Shown in pieces: positions 23,001 to 32,141 of a DNA stretch of 64,000 nt. The stretch's first letter is position 1, and each line of letters starts with the position of its first letter. The notes under the pieces were generated by a model, which saw nothing but the letters and a program-made list of their open reading frames with translations, did no database searches and had not been told where the DNA came from. The stretch lies in the NCBI GenBank assembly GCA_019787685.1, contig JAHNUO010000042.1, forward strand, positions 95,077 through 159,076, given 5' to 3'. Origin of the DNA: Chiua virens. Taxonomy: Eukaryota > Basidiomycota > Agaricomycetes > Boletales > Boletaceae. A program made the position numbers and the translations under genes.

Positions 23001-24363
23001 TACCTCCAAAAGGCTTCTCTGAATCATCTTCAGATTGCGACGAAGAATGGAATACAACGACCGACTGAAAAGAGGGAAGTCCGAGTAATCGAAGCCGATG
23101 GTCCACTTCGCCATGAGAACGAGTCTGATTTTCTGCTCTGCAGACGCCATAGCGGTAACGGTATCATTGTGGAGGCCCTTGAACACGTCGGGATCCTCTT
23201 GAATCACATTGAATGCCTGACGTACGGCGGCAATGGCATCTTGTCGATAGGCGGATATTGTACCGAAGCCAAACGCCCGATTTCCCAGTTGATAGGAATT
23301 GACGGAGGTGGGATCGTAATGTTTGTCGAATGCGTCGTCGAGTAGCTTGAGATGTGTGTCTGTCAGGGCCTCAGGAATAAACGGTGTCGACGCTAATTTC
23401 TTCAGAACGGTCGATAACACCTCCCTTGCCCGCACACGTCTCTCCGGATCCTTTAGGTCGTCTTCTAACTCGTCGACGAGCTCCTTCGAAACCGGCATTG
23501 CGTTGAAACACATGCGCAATCTCTCCAAAGTCTTCCTACAGACGACGGCGAGAATCTGCAGAGATAGACAATGGGATTCTACATGTTGCTCGCAGGTATG
23601 TTGAAACCACTTACTCCTCCATATGACGACACCATATCGTCATAGAACACAGTCAATTTGAAGGACTTCGTATACACGAAGTATGGTCCGAGGTCGATTA
23701 GATACCCAAGGACTTTGTGCACGTAGTTCTGTGACAAAAGTGCCCATTGCTTATATTGACTCCCTTTTGCTGTCGCAGGAGACTGGGGTGTCTGCTTCTC
23801 GGGATTCAGATTCGCCATCATCTCTTTGTATTTTTGAATTAGACCCTCTTCGGGGGTCTCCTTATAGACGTGGATGCGTTGATTTGTCGAGAGGTAATTG
23901 AGCGACTCGGCGCTCGCAGTATCTGCAGTGTAATAGACAACGACATATCAGATATCATGAAACGAAGAGTGTGAGAGTAAAATGAAAATGAAAAAAATGC
24001 ATATGATGTACGTCGATTGTGGTCTCGCTGCAGCAGCTTGAAGACATTGATTGTATTGATCGAATGTAGTCGACATCGCAGAGGATGGGAGAGTGTGTAA
24101 ATTATACGAAACGCACCTGCATCGTCAATCGCGACTCCCCAATATCCATCGTGCTTCAAAATCGCCGTGAGGTTGTCTAGCTCTGGCTTGATTGTAGCGT
24201 TGTAATATCCTATCTCCTCATCGCTGAGTGACTCTGGCGTCGCCTTCTTGATGTGCTCCGACTCCTTGTTGAGGGCCTTCCACTTCATATTTTTGTGTGG
24301 ACCCATCTCCGGAGAGCTGCGACACGATGCTGACACATCCAGATTTACAACATTTTGAGCCAT
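20099..24363 (-). CDS. Unrecognised large protein A (ten or more exons, about 1018 aa)
   Basis: Exons, in transcription order: 24363-24117, 23922-23615, 23555-23004, 22403-22257, 22201-21212, 21153-20697, 20618-20583, 20528-20415, 20358-20257, 20202-20099. All phases fit and give 1018 aa. The first intron (194 nt) could hide one tiny exon. The N-terminus (MAQNVVNLDVSASCRSS) is hydrophilic, and residues 83-185 follow as a mixed region. Next comes a helical block with DELEDDLKDPERRVRAREVL. A Lys/Asp/Glu-rich linker (GKGKGKSTGRDEDDDSEDF) leads into a structured region with ARIVIYNDALVSYYRPALF. The last 300 residues are Ser/Thr/Pro-rich and end Lys-rich, suggesting a nuclear protein. No known domain is recognised. 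A 600-nt repeat-bearing intron lies at 22404-23003. The next gene downstream (B) has a similar one. Confidence 0.62.
22404..23003 (-). repeat. 600-nt intron of gene A with direct repeats
   Basis: The donor is GTAAGC and the acceptor is TACTAG. Read on the + strand, GACGTCCGTTAGACAAAATG at 22732-22751 recurs at 22656-22675 as AACGTCCGTTAGACAAAATG, about 76 nt apart, inside a 40-bp direct repeat. Two weaker copies occur near 22548 and 22870. The AGACAAA...ATGCG core is shared with the long intron of gene B. Confidence 0.5.
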
Positions 24364-24838
24364 TCATAATATATTTCAAAATGTATTTCGACATAAAATA
24401 TGTGAAATAATATGATGAGAACAGCAACATATTTGGTGTTGGTAGTAATCCAAATAATTTTCGGAAGATTGACTTTATAGTGGTATTTTGACGGGCAGAA
24501 AAGTAAATTTATAATATTACCTTGAATGGTCGTCAACAGGTTCATGATAAGATTATTTTTACCGCCACGTGTTCCATAACAGTTTAGATTGCGAGCAAAC
24601 TGTGATTGTTACTAAAATAATATATTTAATACGTCACATAAGCTATTTTAAAAGTAAATATTTTACAACCAGTCAGAAGCAAATGGGCGATGGGGGGGCG
24701 ATGAGAGGGCGATGAGCGGGCGATGAGCGGGCTGCTATGCTGGAAATGATCGGATTAATTTTTACGAGTAAAACAGCGATTGAACACAAGAGCAACATAT
24801 ATTGCACAATAGTAGAGTAATCATTGTATACAGTAAAC
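24364..24838. other. AT-rich spacer with a short GGGCGATGA repeat
   Basis: This is strongly AT-rich spacer between genes A and the Spt5-like gene. At 24683-24732 a short tandem of GGGCGATGA-type units (four to five copies) interrupts the AT-rich sequence. No gene is seen. Confidence 0.5.
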
Positions 24839-27800
24839 TTATCTGACAAGGGGGTAAGCGGGGCAAATGTCTGCGCATGAAAACCAAGTTCCCATCAATT
24901 CTACCTCCTTCTTCCTGCTGCGGTACTTCGTGATTGGATGGATTTGGCCGGCAAGCGTGCCGACCAGGATCAGCGCACATCTATCGTTCCCGCTGCCAGT
25001 CGGAAGAGCGGGCTTCAGGAATTGCGCAGGGATGAAGTGATGTTGAATCCCTGACCCCCTGTTATGCCCCGGGACAGTGACAGAGACGGAACCTTCGGGG
25101 GCAGGCCCAGAAGGACCACAAAAGCGGTCAGGGCAGGTTGTACGAGCGACACGGTTAAGAAATGATCCACGCTCGAAGTGAAGGTCCACATTGAATGCGA
25201 GATGGAAGGAGGAGAACTCCTTGCAGAATTCGTCGTTGAAAAGCCAGGGAATTTGACCTGAATTCAGCAAATTAAAAGTTGTCTATCACGGAATAGAGGT
25301 AGAAGACATACTATGTAGCTGGGCAGTTACAGGCACATCGGAGGGCGTTACCATCCATGCTGAGTCTTCTGCCAGCTGTGACGAAGAAGATGCTCCGGGA
25401 GAGGGAGGTGGTGTCCTTTCTCGCGGCATTGGAGCGAACGATGCACGAAACGATGCACGAAAAAGAGACATAAGTTGACGCAGGTGATTCTGATCCAACA
25501 TGTGGCCCGACAAGAGGACACCAGAACTGTAAAATATGTGAGAAGTGGCACGGAGAGCGGTCACCGAACTCACAGAGCAGTAACGTAACGGTTAGGGAGG
25601 TTAACAGACGGGTGCCCAGGCAATGATACCACACTACAGTCCCGACCCAAAGCATACAACGTCGCCCGACGACCCTTGAACTGACCACGGATCACCCAAA
25701 CCTCCTTGCCAATCAATTTGGATGATTCACGCATTGAAAAGTCTGCAACCTTCACGCATCGCGTGATGGGAACAGTATCCTGCATAATATGTTTATTAGA
25801 TCCCATTATTGGAGAATTGACACGTAAGCACTTACTGTCACACCATGGTAAAACATCACATCAAGGCGACCTTTGAACCAATCAACCTTTTTTACCACTC
25901 CTCGATTGCCCCAGTGTGTTCCCCTTGCGATTCTGACTTCGTCGCCAACAGTGACATCATAACCCTTTTCCTTCGTGAACTTCAAGGTGTTGGACGCTGG
26001 GGTGGATACAATGTGGGAAACATGAACAAATGCCATGTCTCCGGTCAAACCCGCATATTCTGGATCTTCAGGCTGGTGGTCGTTTGGATCACCGGGGACC
26101 GCAATCTGCACTATGTTGGTGTTAGTATCAATCCAACAGATGTAACCGCGAAGACCACAGTGTGGGCCATCAACAACGCGTGCCCAATCACCGACATCGA
26201 GAGCCGCTTGTTCTTCGGACGGCGGGACGGAAGGGAGAGGGTGACTTGGATCATAAGACGACCACTGATGATCAGGGCGGAATGTCTCCAGATAGAAATT
26301 TGATATTTGAACCTAATACACGTTCAGGTGACGAAATGATATTTTATCTTTAATACTCACTTCGCGGGACAGGTCGGTTGCTGAACTAAGGACTACCTCA
26401 TCCTCCAAGACGGTAGTGACCATCCCCACAAAACCACGGTGGGGACCGACGACAATTCGGACATGATCTCCAAGAGAGAAAAGGCGACGTTGTTCGAGGA
26501 GAGCGCAGTGATATGTTTCGTTGTCCAGAAGGAGGGAGATGGACCATTTCTCTACATCAACAGAGACAACTGTCGCCCTTTGACCGAGCAGTTCAGGGGA
26601 AGATGAACGGACGACATCCCCTTCTACCCAGAACTGGGAAGAAAAGAGGACGCTACTCTCCTCTACTAAGGATGGATCAATGCCAGCTTGCGCATGAAGC
26701 AAAAACTCCTCCGGGTGAGGAATGGCAACGCGTTCGAGTTCATTCGTCATTAACGAGAGGCGAAGGAGGCCGGCGAAGTAGGAGATATCCTGGCATTGAA
26801 ACGCAGTCACGCCTTTCGAGTTCTCGATGGCGATCAGCTGTAGACCAACTTCGTGTGCGGTTTGCCAATCGAACAACGCACGGGTATTTTGTGACTTCTC
26901 CTCGCACAAATCATAGGGTCGTTTGCGCGGCACAACCAGAACATCGGCCGTGTCCCCATTACAGTTGAGAACATATCCGAGATCGCTCTTGTACGCGCCT
27001 CTCCTGATTTGTACCCAACTTCGGCGTGGTAGGGTAACACCCGCGGAGAAGATTTGATTCGCCTCCGACGGGGGAACGAGGGTGATATCCCCCACCAAAA
27101 TGCGGTGAGAAGGGTTCAGGGCGCGCCGGATTTCTAGAGGGCACGAAGCTCGTATATAAACCCTTCGGGGGAGCCATGGAATGATTAATGCCCCGGACAC
27201 ACGAGGCTTCAGGTCTTCAAGGATGAAGCGAGCAGCGTGTACTGTAAGGCGTCAGTGAGGAGCGGTTGATTGTACTAGGGATTCATGACTCACGAGTATA
27301 AAATTCAACGAAGTAGCACCTCGTGTCCTCAACCTGCCCTTGCGATGCTACCCGGTGAGAGCGAGGGGCACCAGCATAACGGTCGGCGATGTCATTCAGA
27401 TCTTGGGTAAGAGTTTGCACTCCCGACCTCCCTATGTGCCGCTGACTCGAGCGTAACGAATGAACCGAAATCTCATCCTCCGGTTCGGAATTAGTCTCTT
27501 CTTCCTCTTCTTCCTCTTCCGTGGCATCGAGGTCGAGGAACCTGTTAACAGCAATCCTACGGCGTTTGCGCGACTTCGGTTCGCTGGGAAGTCTCCTACT
27601 CCTCGAAGCGACTGGGAAAGAAGAACCATCGGTCACGGCGATGTTGCTGGGTGGCTGATCAGACAGGGAAATCCCGCGAACTCTGGCCTCCTCAAGCACA
27701 ATATCGACAGCCGAAATAAGATGATCCTCGGTGGGATCCGATGCAACCTCAACCTTCTGGAAGATTTCTTTCCATTCGTTGTAGTCGTAGTTGCCGAGGG

Positions 27801-27897
27801 TTAACAGCTCTTTCTCGAGATCGAGAAAGGATATGGTGTCGGAGGCCCATTGCTTTACGAACAACCAAGCTGCGTGGACTTCAATGAGAGATGGCAT
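24839..27897 (-). CDS. Spt5-like KOW protein, lineage paralogue (six exons, 933 aa)
   Basis: Exons, in transcription order: 27897-27294, 27241-26361, 26312-25836, 25779-25574, 25526-25312, 25257-24839. All phases agree. The layout recalls the elongation factor Spt5. It has an acidic N-terminus (Glu run at about residues 125-135 and NSEPEDEIS) and an NGN-like stretch at about 203-263 (ARFILEDLKPRV ... VYIRASCPLEIRRAL). Repeated KOW-type strands follow at about 278-308, 405-440, 458-487, 530-562, 613-650 and 680-724. Examples are LGDHVRIVVGPHRGFVGMV and VGDEVRIARGTHWGNRGVV. True Spt5 works with Spt4 on RNA polymerase II. The GSR/TPA-type C-terminal repeats of Spt5 are absent, and the C-terminus instead has a Pro/Ser stretch and a unique tail. 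I infer a divergent paralogue, not the essential housekeeping copy. Confidence 0.78.
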
Positions 27898-28820
27898 ACT
27901 TGTGCGTTGCTAGATGGGATTTGAGTTAGCGCAAAAAGATGGAGAGCATTCAGTACGACTTACAATGTAGTAGGTTGCTATTTGACAGTTTTCCAGTATT
28001 ACCTACCCTTGCGAGATTCCAACTAACGTGTCCAGATTAGAATCAACTTGATCGACGAGGAAGATACTCACTCCTAGGCACGTCGGCTCACGAAATTTCT
28101 AATTACTGTAGTTCGCCTGGGTCATTTATTAGACAAGTCGCCTTGATATTGATGAAATACTTGCAATGTTCGGTATTACGAATGGCACTCTACTGCCAAT
28201 ACACTGCCGATACTACTATGGGGTGCTACTAGAACGAGAAAGAGTTGTGTCAGTGTCGCGCGAAGGAATTTAAACTGGAACGTACAGCGATTCCCACAAT
28301 CGGTTCCTCTACAGTGGCGGTGCCTGTCCAACACAATACAAGAACAATGGACGTGTGGTGGATGGTACTCATAGTGGCGATGAATAAGCGTCGCAATTGC
28401 ATTGCGACGAATCATTACTACATACTGACAGGAAAGGAAGCTTCGAAGCTATGACATCTTAAACAGCACTACTACGTATTGGTGGAGGGGGGGAAAAAGG
28501 TTAAAGTTCACAGGAGACGGCTTATAAACTGGAACGCAGTCAATTGGATAATCGGTTCCCACACCACAGTGGCCACGGTGGCGATACATTGATCACGAAT
28601 TGGGACAAATAATCGGAGTTTGACTGAGTTCGTTCCAGTTTAAATTCCTTCGTGCGACACTCAGACAACTCTTTCTTGTTCCAGTAGCACCCCTAGCAGT
28701 ATCAGTATCGCTGAGATATTTAGGCTTCAGGAATCCAACAACGCGGGCAAAATGTTGACAGTAATGCGATTCTTAATATCCTAGTGCGGAACTTCCTACA
28801 GTAACATGTAAGTGTTTGTG
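27898..28820. other. Spacer holding a MITE-like element
   Basis: Promoter region of the Spt5-like gene and 3' flank of the WD40 gene. The inverted-repeat element at about 28205-28711 fills most of it. Confidence 0.5.
28205..28711. mobile_element. MITE-like element with about 80-bp terminal inverted repeats
   Basis: The left arm (about 28205-28282) and the reverse complement of the right arm (about 28631-28711) match over about 80 bp with a few indels. Shared stretches include GGGGTGCTACT, AAGAAAGAGTTGT or its GAGAAAGAGTTGT variant, and CGAAGGAATTTAAACTGGAA. The roughly 350-bp interior has no coding capacity but repeats part of the arm (TAAACTGGAACG at 28526). Non-autonomous DNA transposons have this size and form. 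A target-site duplication was not resolved, so the superfamily is unassigned. Confidence 0.65.
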
Positions 28821-30627
28821 CTATCTCCTAAACTCGACACTTGAACACTCCCAAGTGCCCTCCTCGACATACTCGCGAAGATCGTGCACTTTGCGCGTCT
28901 TGTCATGCGCGTCTCCCTGATTGTCTCCCTGCTCGTCTCCCTGTTCGCCTTCATGTTCGAGAAGCGCACGATGGGTCGCATCTTCATGGTCTCCTGACCT
29001 CGGGTCAACAAGTGAGTCTTCTTGCTCCCTCTCCACGCTTGGCATCGTGAGCCTGACTTTGCCAATATCGTAGTCTGGTCCCTTGCGACTCGGGCGGTCT
29101 TCCCTTCTCCGCGTTGGTAAGACACGAGTGTCGGGAATCTGCTGCTCAACCTGCTCAACCAGTTGCTGCAGCAACATCTGTACGTCGCCGTTCGTGTCGG
29201 GCTGGTTGGACTCATGCCACAAATTGTTCCAGACATCTATTAGGGTGTTAGTTTCCCTGCCGCGAACATGCGGATGCTGGGTGCCAGTAAGTTTGATTGT
29301 GATCTCGTTGACTGTCTCCACTCACCATACTTTGAACGACTAGGATGACCACCACTAAGATGGTCAGGAGGTGGGACATAACCTGAAGAGCTGTCCGGAA
29401 GCTTGGCCAGGTATTGGTCGCATTGTCTTGCGCCAGAGAATATTGCTTCTTCCATACCGATATGTGCGCGTTAGCGTCAGCATCACTACCTGAAGAGGCA
29501 GCGATGACCAGAGAGGAACTTCCATCATCATGGGCCTAATAATCAGGCGTAAGTTGTTGCTCATCTATTTGTTCGATGCTTACCGTTATTGTTTGAACTA
29601 GTCCCCCATGAGAATGACTCAAAGTTTGAACGAGCGATCCGGTAGTCTTGTCGAAGATATGCACCATTCCCTTTTCCCCACCACCAATGATCACTCGCTC
29701 TTGTTCAGCAAATGCCACTTGTTTCGGGTAAGTTTTCGTTGGTTTAGTGTCGTATGATCGAACACAAACTCCATCGTCCAGACGGTGTAAGCCGAACCCG
29801 CTGACAGCATTGTCAACGACAAAATACCCTCCTGACCGGTCGAGAGCGACCGCCCCGCTACGGTGAATCATTCAGATATGAGGTATTGATGCATGCTATA
29901 TGACTCACATCATCAGTCCGGTAGACTTCGTGCTCAGAAGTAAGCCATCTCTGCATCGCAAGGTATGTCTGGTGTTGGAGTATTCGTTATCAATTTTATT
30001 CTCGCCTCACAGGTTGACTTACATTTCTCCGTCGTACATCCCGAAAACAACAATATCGGAACCCAAGAAATATAGAGCGCGTGGAATGGATGTGGGAAGC
30101 TCGACACTGAAAATGCTGGTTATATTGAGTTTGGAGTCGAGGGCCCAAAGCTGGGCACGTTTGTCCCGTGTCCCTGTGATAAGGCGAGTACTGCCATCAA
30201 CGTTGTACTGGCTGATGCTCATGATTTCTTGCCCAGTCCCAATGCGCCGCGAGGACACGTCGAATTCGCTCGCTGCATCCGAACGCTGACGCCACAGCAT
30301 AAGGTACCCTAGCCCTGTTCCGCAGCATAGAGTTTCGTGGATCTGATTGTTTCCGGATAACCACGTCATGCAGGTGACAGGATCCCTTGGGCTTCGCGTT
30401 TGAGTAAGTTTCGCGAGTTGAGACATTCGCGGTATGTCCCATATTCGTAATCCATCAACTCCTACTCATCGTTAGTTGTCTCCTGTTCCAACAGAGATAA
30501 CGTACTGACCGCCACTTGCTAGCAAATGGCGAGCATTGGATACTGCCAGACACAGGATAGCGTCTTTATGCCCTGTCAGGCGACCAACGAGTTCGTATTT
30601 TTGGGATTTAGACCAAAGTGAAGACAT
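28821..30627 (-). CDS. WD40-type protein with one membrane segment (six exons, 497 aa)
   Basis: Exons, in transcription order: 30627-30510, 30461-30023, 29950-29909, 29857-29584, 29535-29331, 29236-28821. All phases agree. The start MSSLWSKSQKYELVGRLTGH leads straight into a WD40-like blade (LTGHKDAILCLAVSNARHLLASGG then GLRIWDI). Further blade-like repeats follow (GYLMLWRQ, KRAQLWALD, GMVHIFDKTTGSLVQTL, NAHISVWKKQ). After them a hydrophobic stretch, SHLLTILVVVILVV, at about residues 344-358 is a single predicted membrane span. The tail is charged and helical, with EGEQGDEQGDNQGDAHDKTRK near the end. WD40 propellers act as protein-binding platforms, and the partner here is unknown. An upstream in-frame ATG at 30756 exists but lies beyond a poor leader. 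Confidence 0.76.
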
Positions 30628-31067
30628 TGGTGTTGTTCTGGGTATGCAGATTCTGTTGGTTGTCGTCAAATATATAATCCTAACTGCCCGCCGTGTCGCT
30701 GGATAGCAGGAAAATAATGCATTATGGTAGTCGTAACCTGGGCAATGTCCTGCCATTGTGCTCTTTCAATGATGCGATGCCCTGGTGAGTTAGGTTAGGG
30801 TTATGAGTGCTCTTTGCTGGTACCCTAGGGTGCATTTAGAACCCCATCCTAGGGTTTAATAGATCCTAGAATAGGGTTTGGTAATAAATCTATGTTCTAT
30901 AAAAGGCCTTGAGTATAGTAAACTGGGTAGTACTCAGACTGTATTGACTCTATCTGTGTATAGTGATGTGATTGTAAGTAAGAGTGCTGTGAAGAACAGT
31001 AGAAAAACAGTAAAGATGACAATTGCCACAGACATGCAAGCTTACTATCTAGGACAGAGAACAGCAC
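30628..31067. other. Spacer at the gene/satellite boundary
   Basis: It contains several CCTAGGGT/CCTAGAAT-type short repeats at about 30830-30880 and no gene. Base composition shifts here from the gene-bearing half to the repeat-rich half. Confidence 0.45.
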
Positions 31068-31107
31068 ACAGCTTACATGGCATGTGAGAATTGCTACAGA
31101 TACCAGC

Positions 31108-31800
31108 CTGCCGTCCTGGAAGGAGAGCAGCACACATGTCTGCATAGGACATGTCACTGATCATGGACATGTAACACAAGCTCTCCTTCCTGGAAGGAGA
31201 GCAGCACACATGTCTGCATAGGACATGACATTGATCATGGATATGTACCACAAGCTCTCCTTCCTGGAAGGAGAGCAGTATACATGTCTGCATAGGACAT
31301 GACACTGATCATGGACATGCAATGTGAGCTCTCCTTCCTGGAAGGAGAGCAGCACACATGTCTGCATAGGACATGAATTGATCATGGACATGTACCACAA
31401 GCTCTCCTTCCTGGAAGGAGAGCAGCACACATGTCTGCATAGGACATGACACTGATCATGGACATGCAATGCGAGCTCTCCTTCCTGGAAGGAGAGCAGC
31501 ACACATGTCTGCATAGGACATGACATTGATCACGGACATGTACCACAAGCTCTCCTTCCTGGAAGGAGAGCAGCACACATGTCTGCATAGGACATGACAC
31601 TGATCATGGACATGCAGTGCAAGCTCTCCTTCCTGGAAGGAGAGGAGTATACATGTCTGCATAGGACATGACACTGATCATGGACATGCAATGCGAGCTC
31701 TCCTTCCTGGAAGGAGAGCAGCACACATGTCTGCATAGGACATGACAATGATCACAGATATGTAATGCGAGCTCTCCTTCCTGGATGGAGAGCACACATC
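31108..31800. repeat. 74-bp satellite array, about nine copies
   Basis: Tandem units of 74 bp. Each holds ACATGTCTGCATAGGACATG, a variable GATCATGGACATG stretch and the hairpin core GCTCTCCTTCCTGGAAGGAG. The core's arms (GCTCTCCTTCC / GGAAGGAGAGC) are a perfect 11-bp inverted repeat around one base. One unit near 31375 is a few bases short. Because 74 is not a multiple of three, the long minus-strand frames that run through it are by-products and not genes. Confidence 0.9.
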
Positions 31801-31879
31801 CGTGGGGATTGTCACGTGCCATGCTTGATATGTGTGTTAGGTTATGAGCACATTTTACACTCCCTAGGGTCTAGTTTTT

Positions 31880-32140
31880 TCTGTTTTTCTGATATTATAC
31901 TCATGACATGTCCCTCCTAGAGGGACATCCTACACATGGGTAAAATACCCTAGCTTATGTGATCTCTAGAGCTTCAATATCTGATATGTCCCTCTAGGAA
32001 GGACACTCACACATGGGAAGAATTGTCATGTGATGTCTTCTTTATATCACAAAGTATATGTCCCATTGTGATTCTGGACTATGTTCTGTCCTTCCAGGAA
32101 GGACAGCCAGACATGGGCATAATGCTGACTAATTGAGATT
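31880..32140. repeat. Transitional, diverged palindromic repeats
   Basis: Three or four diverged units link the 74-bp and 80-bp arrays. Each has a palindromic core of the form GTCCCTCCTAGAGGGAC, GTCCCTCTAGGAAGGAC or TGTCCTTCCAGGAAGGACA, followed by an ACACATGG or AGACATGG tag. Spacing is irregular (roughly 60-90 bp). Confidence 0.6.
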
Positions 32141-32141
32141 T

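Noticed and set aside
28820..29236. Alternative minus frame beginning MSGTICGMSP for the WD40 C-terminus
   Set aside because: It is Arg/Thr/Ser-biased and random-like. The chosen frame has a charged helical composition and fits the donor at 29330 in phase.
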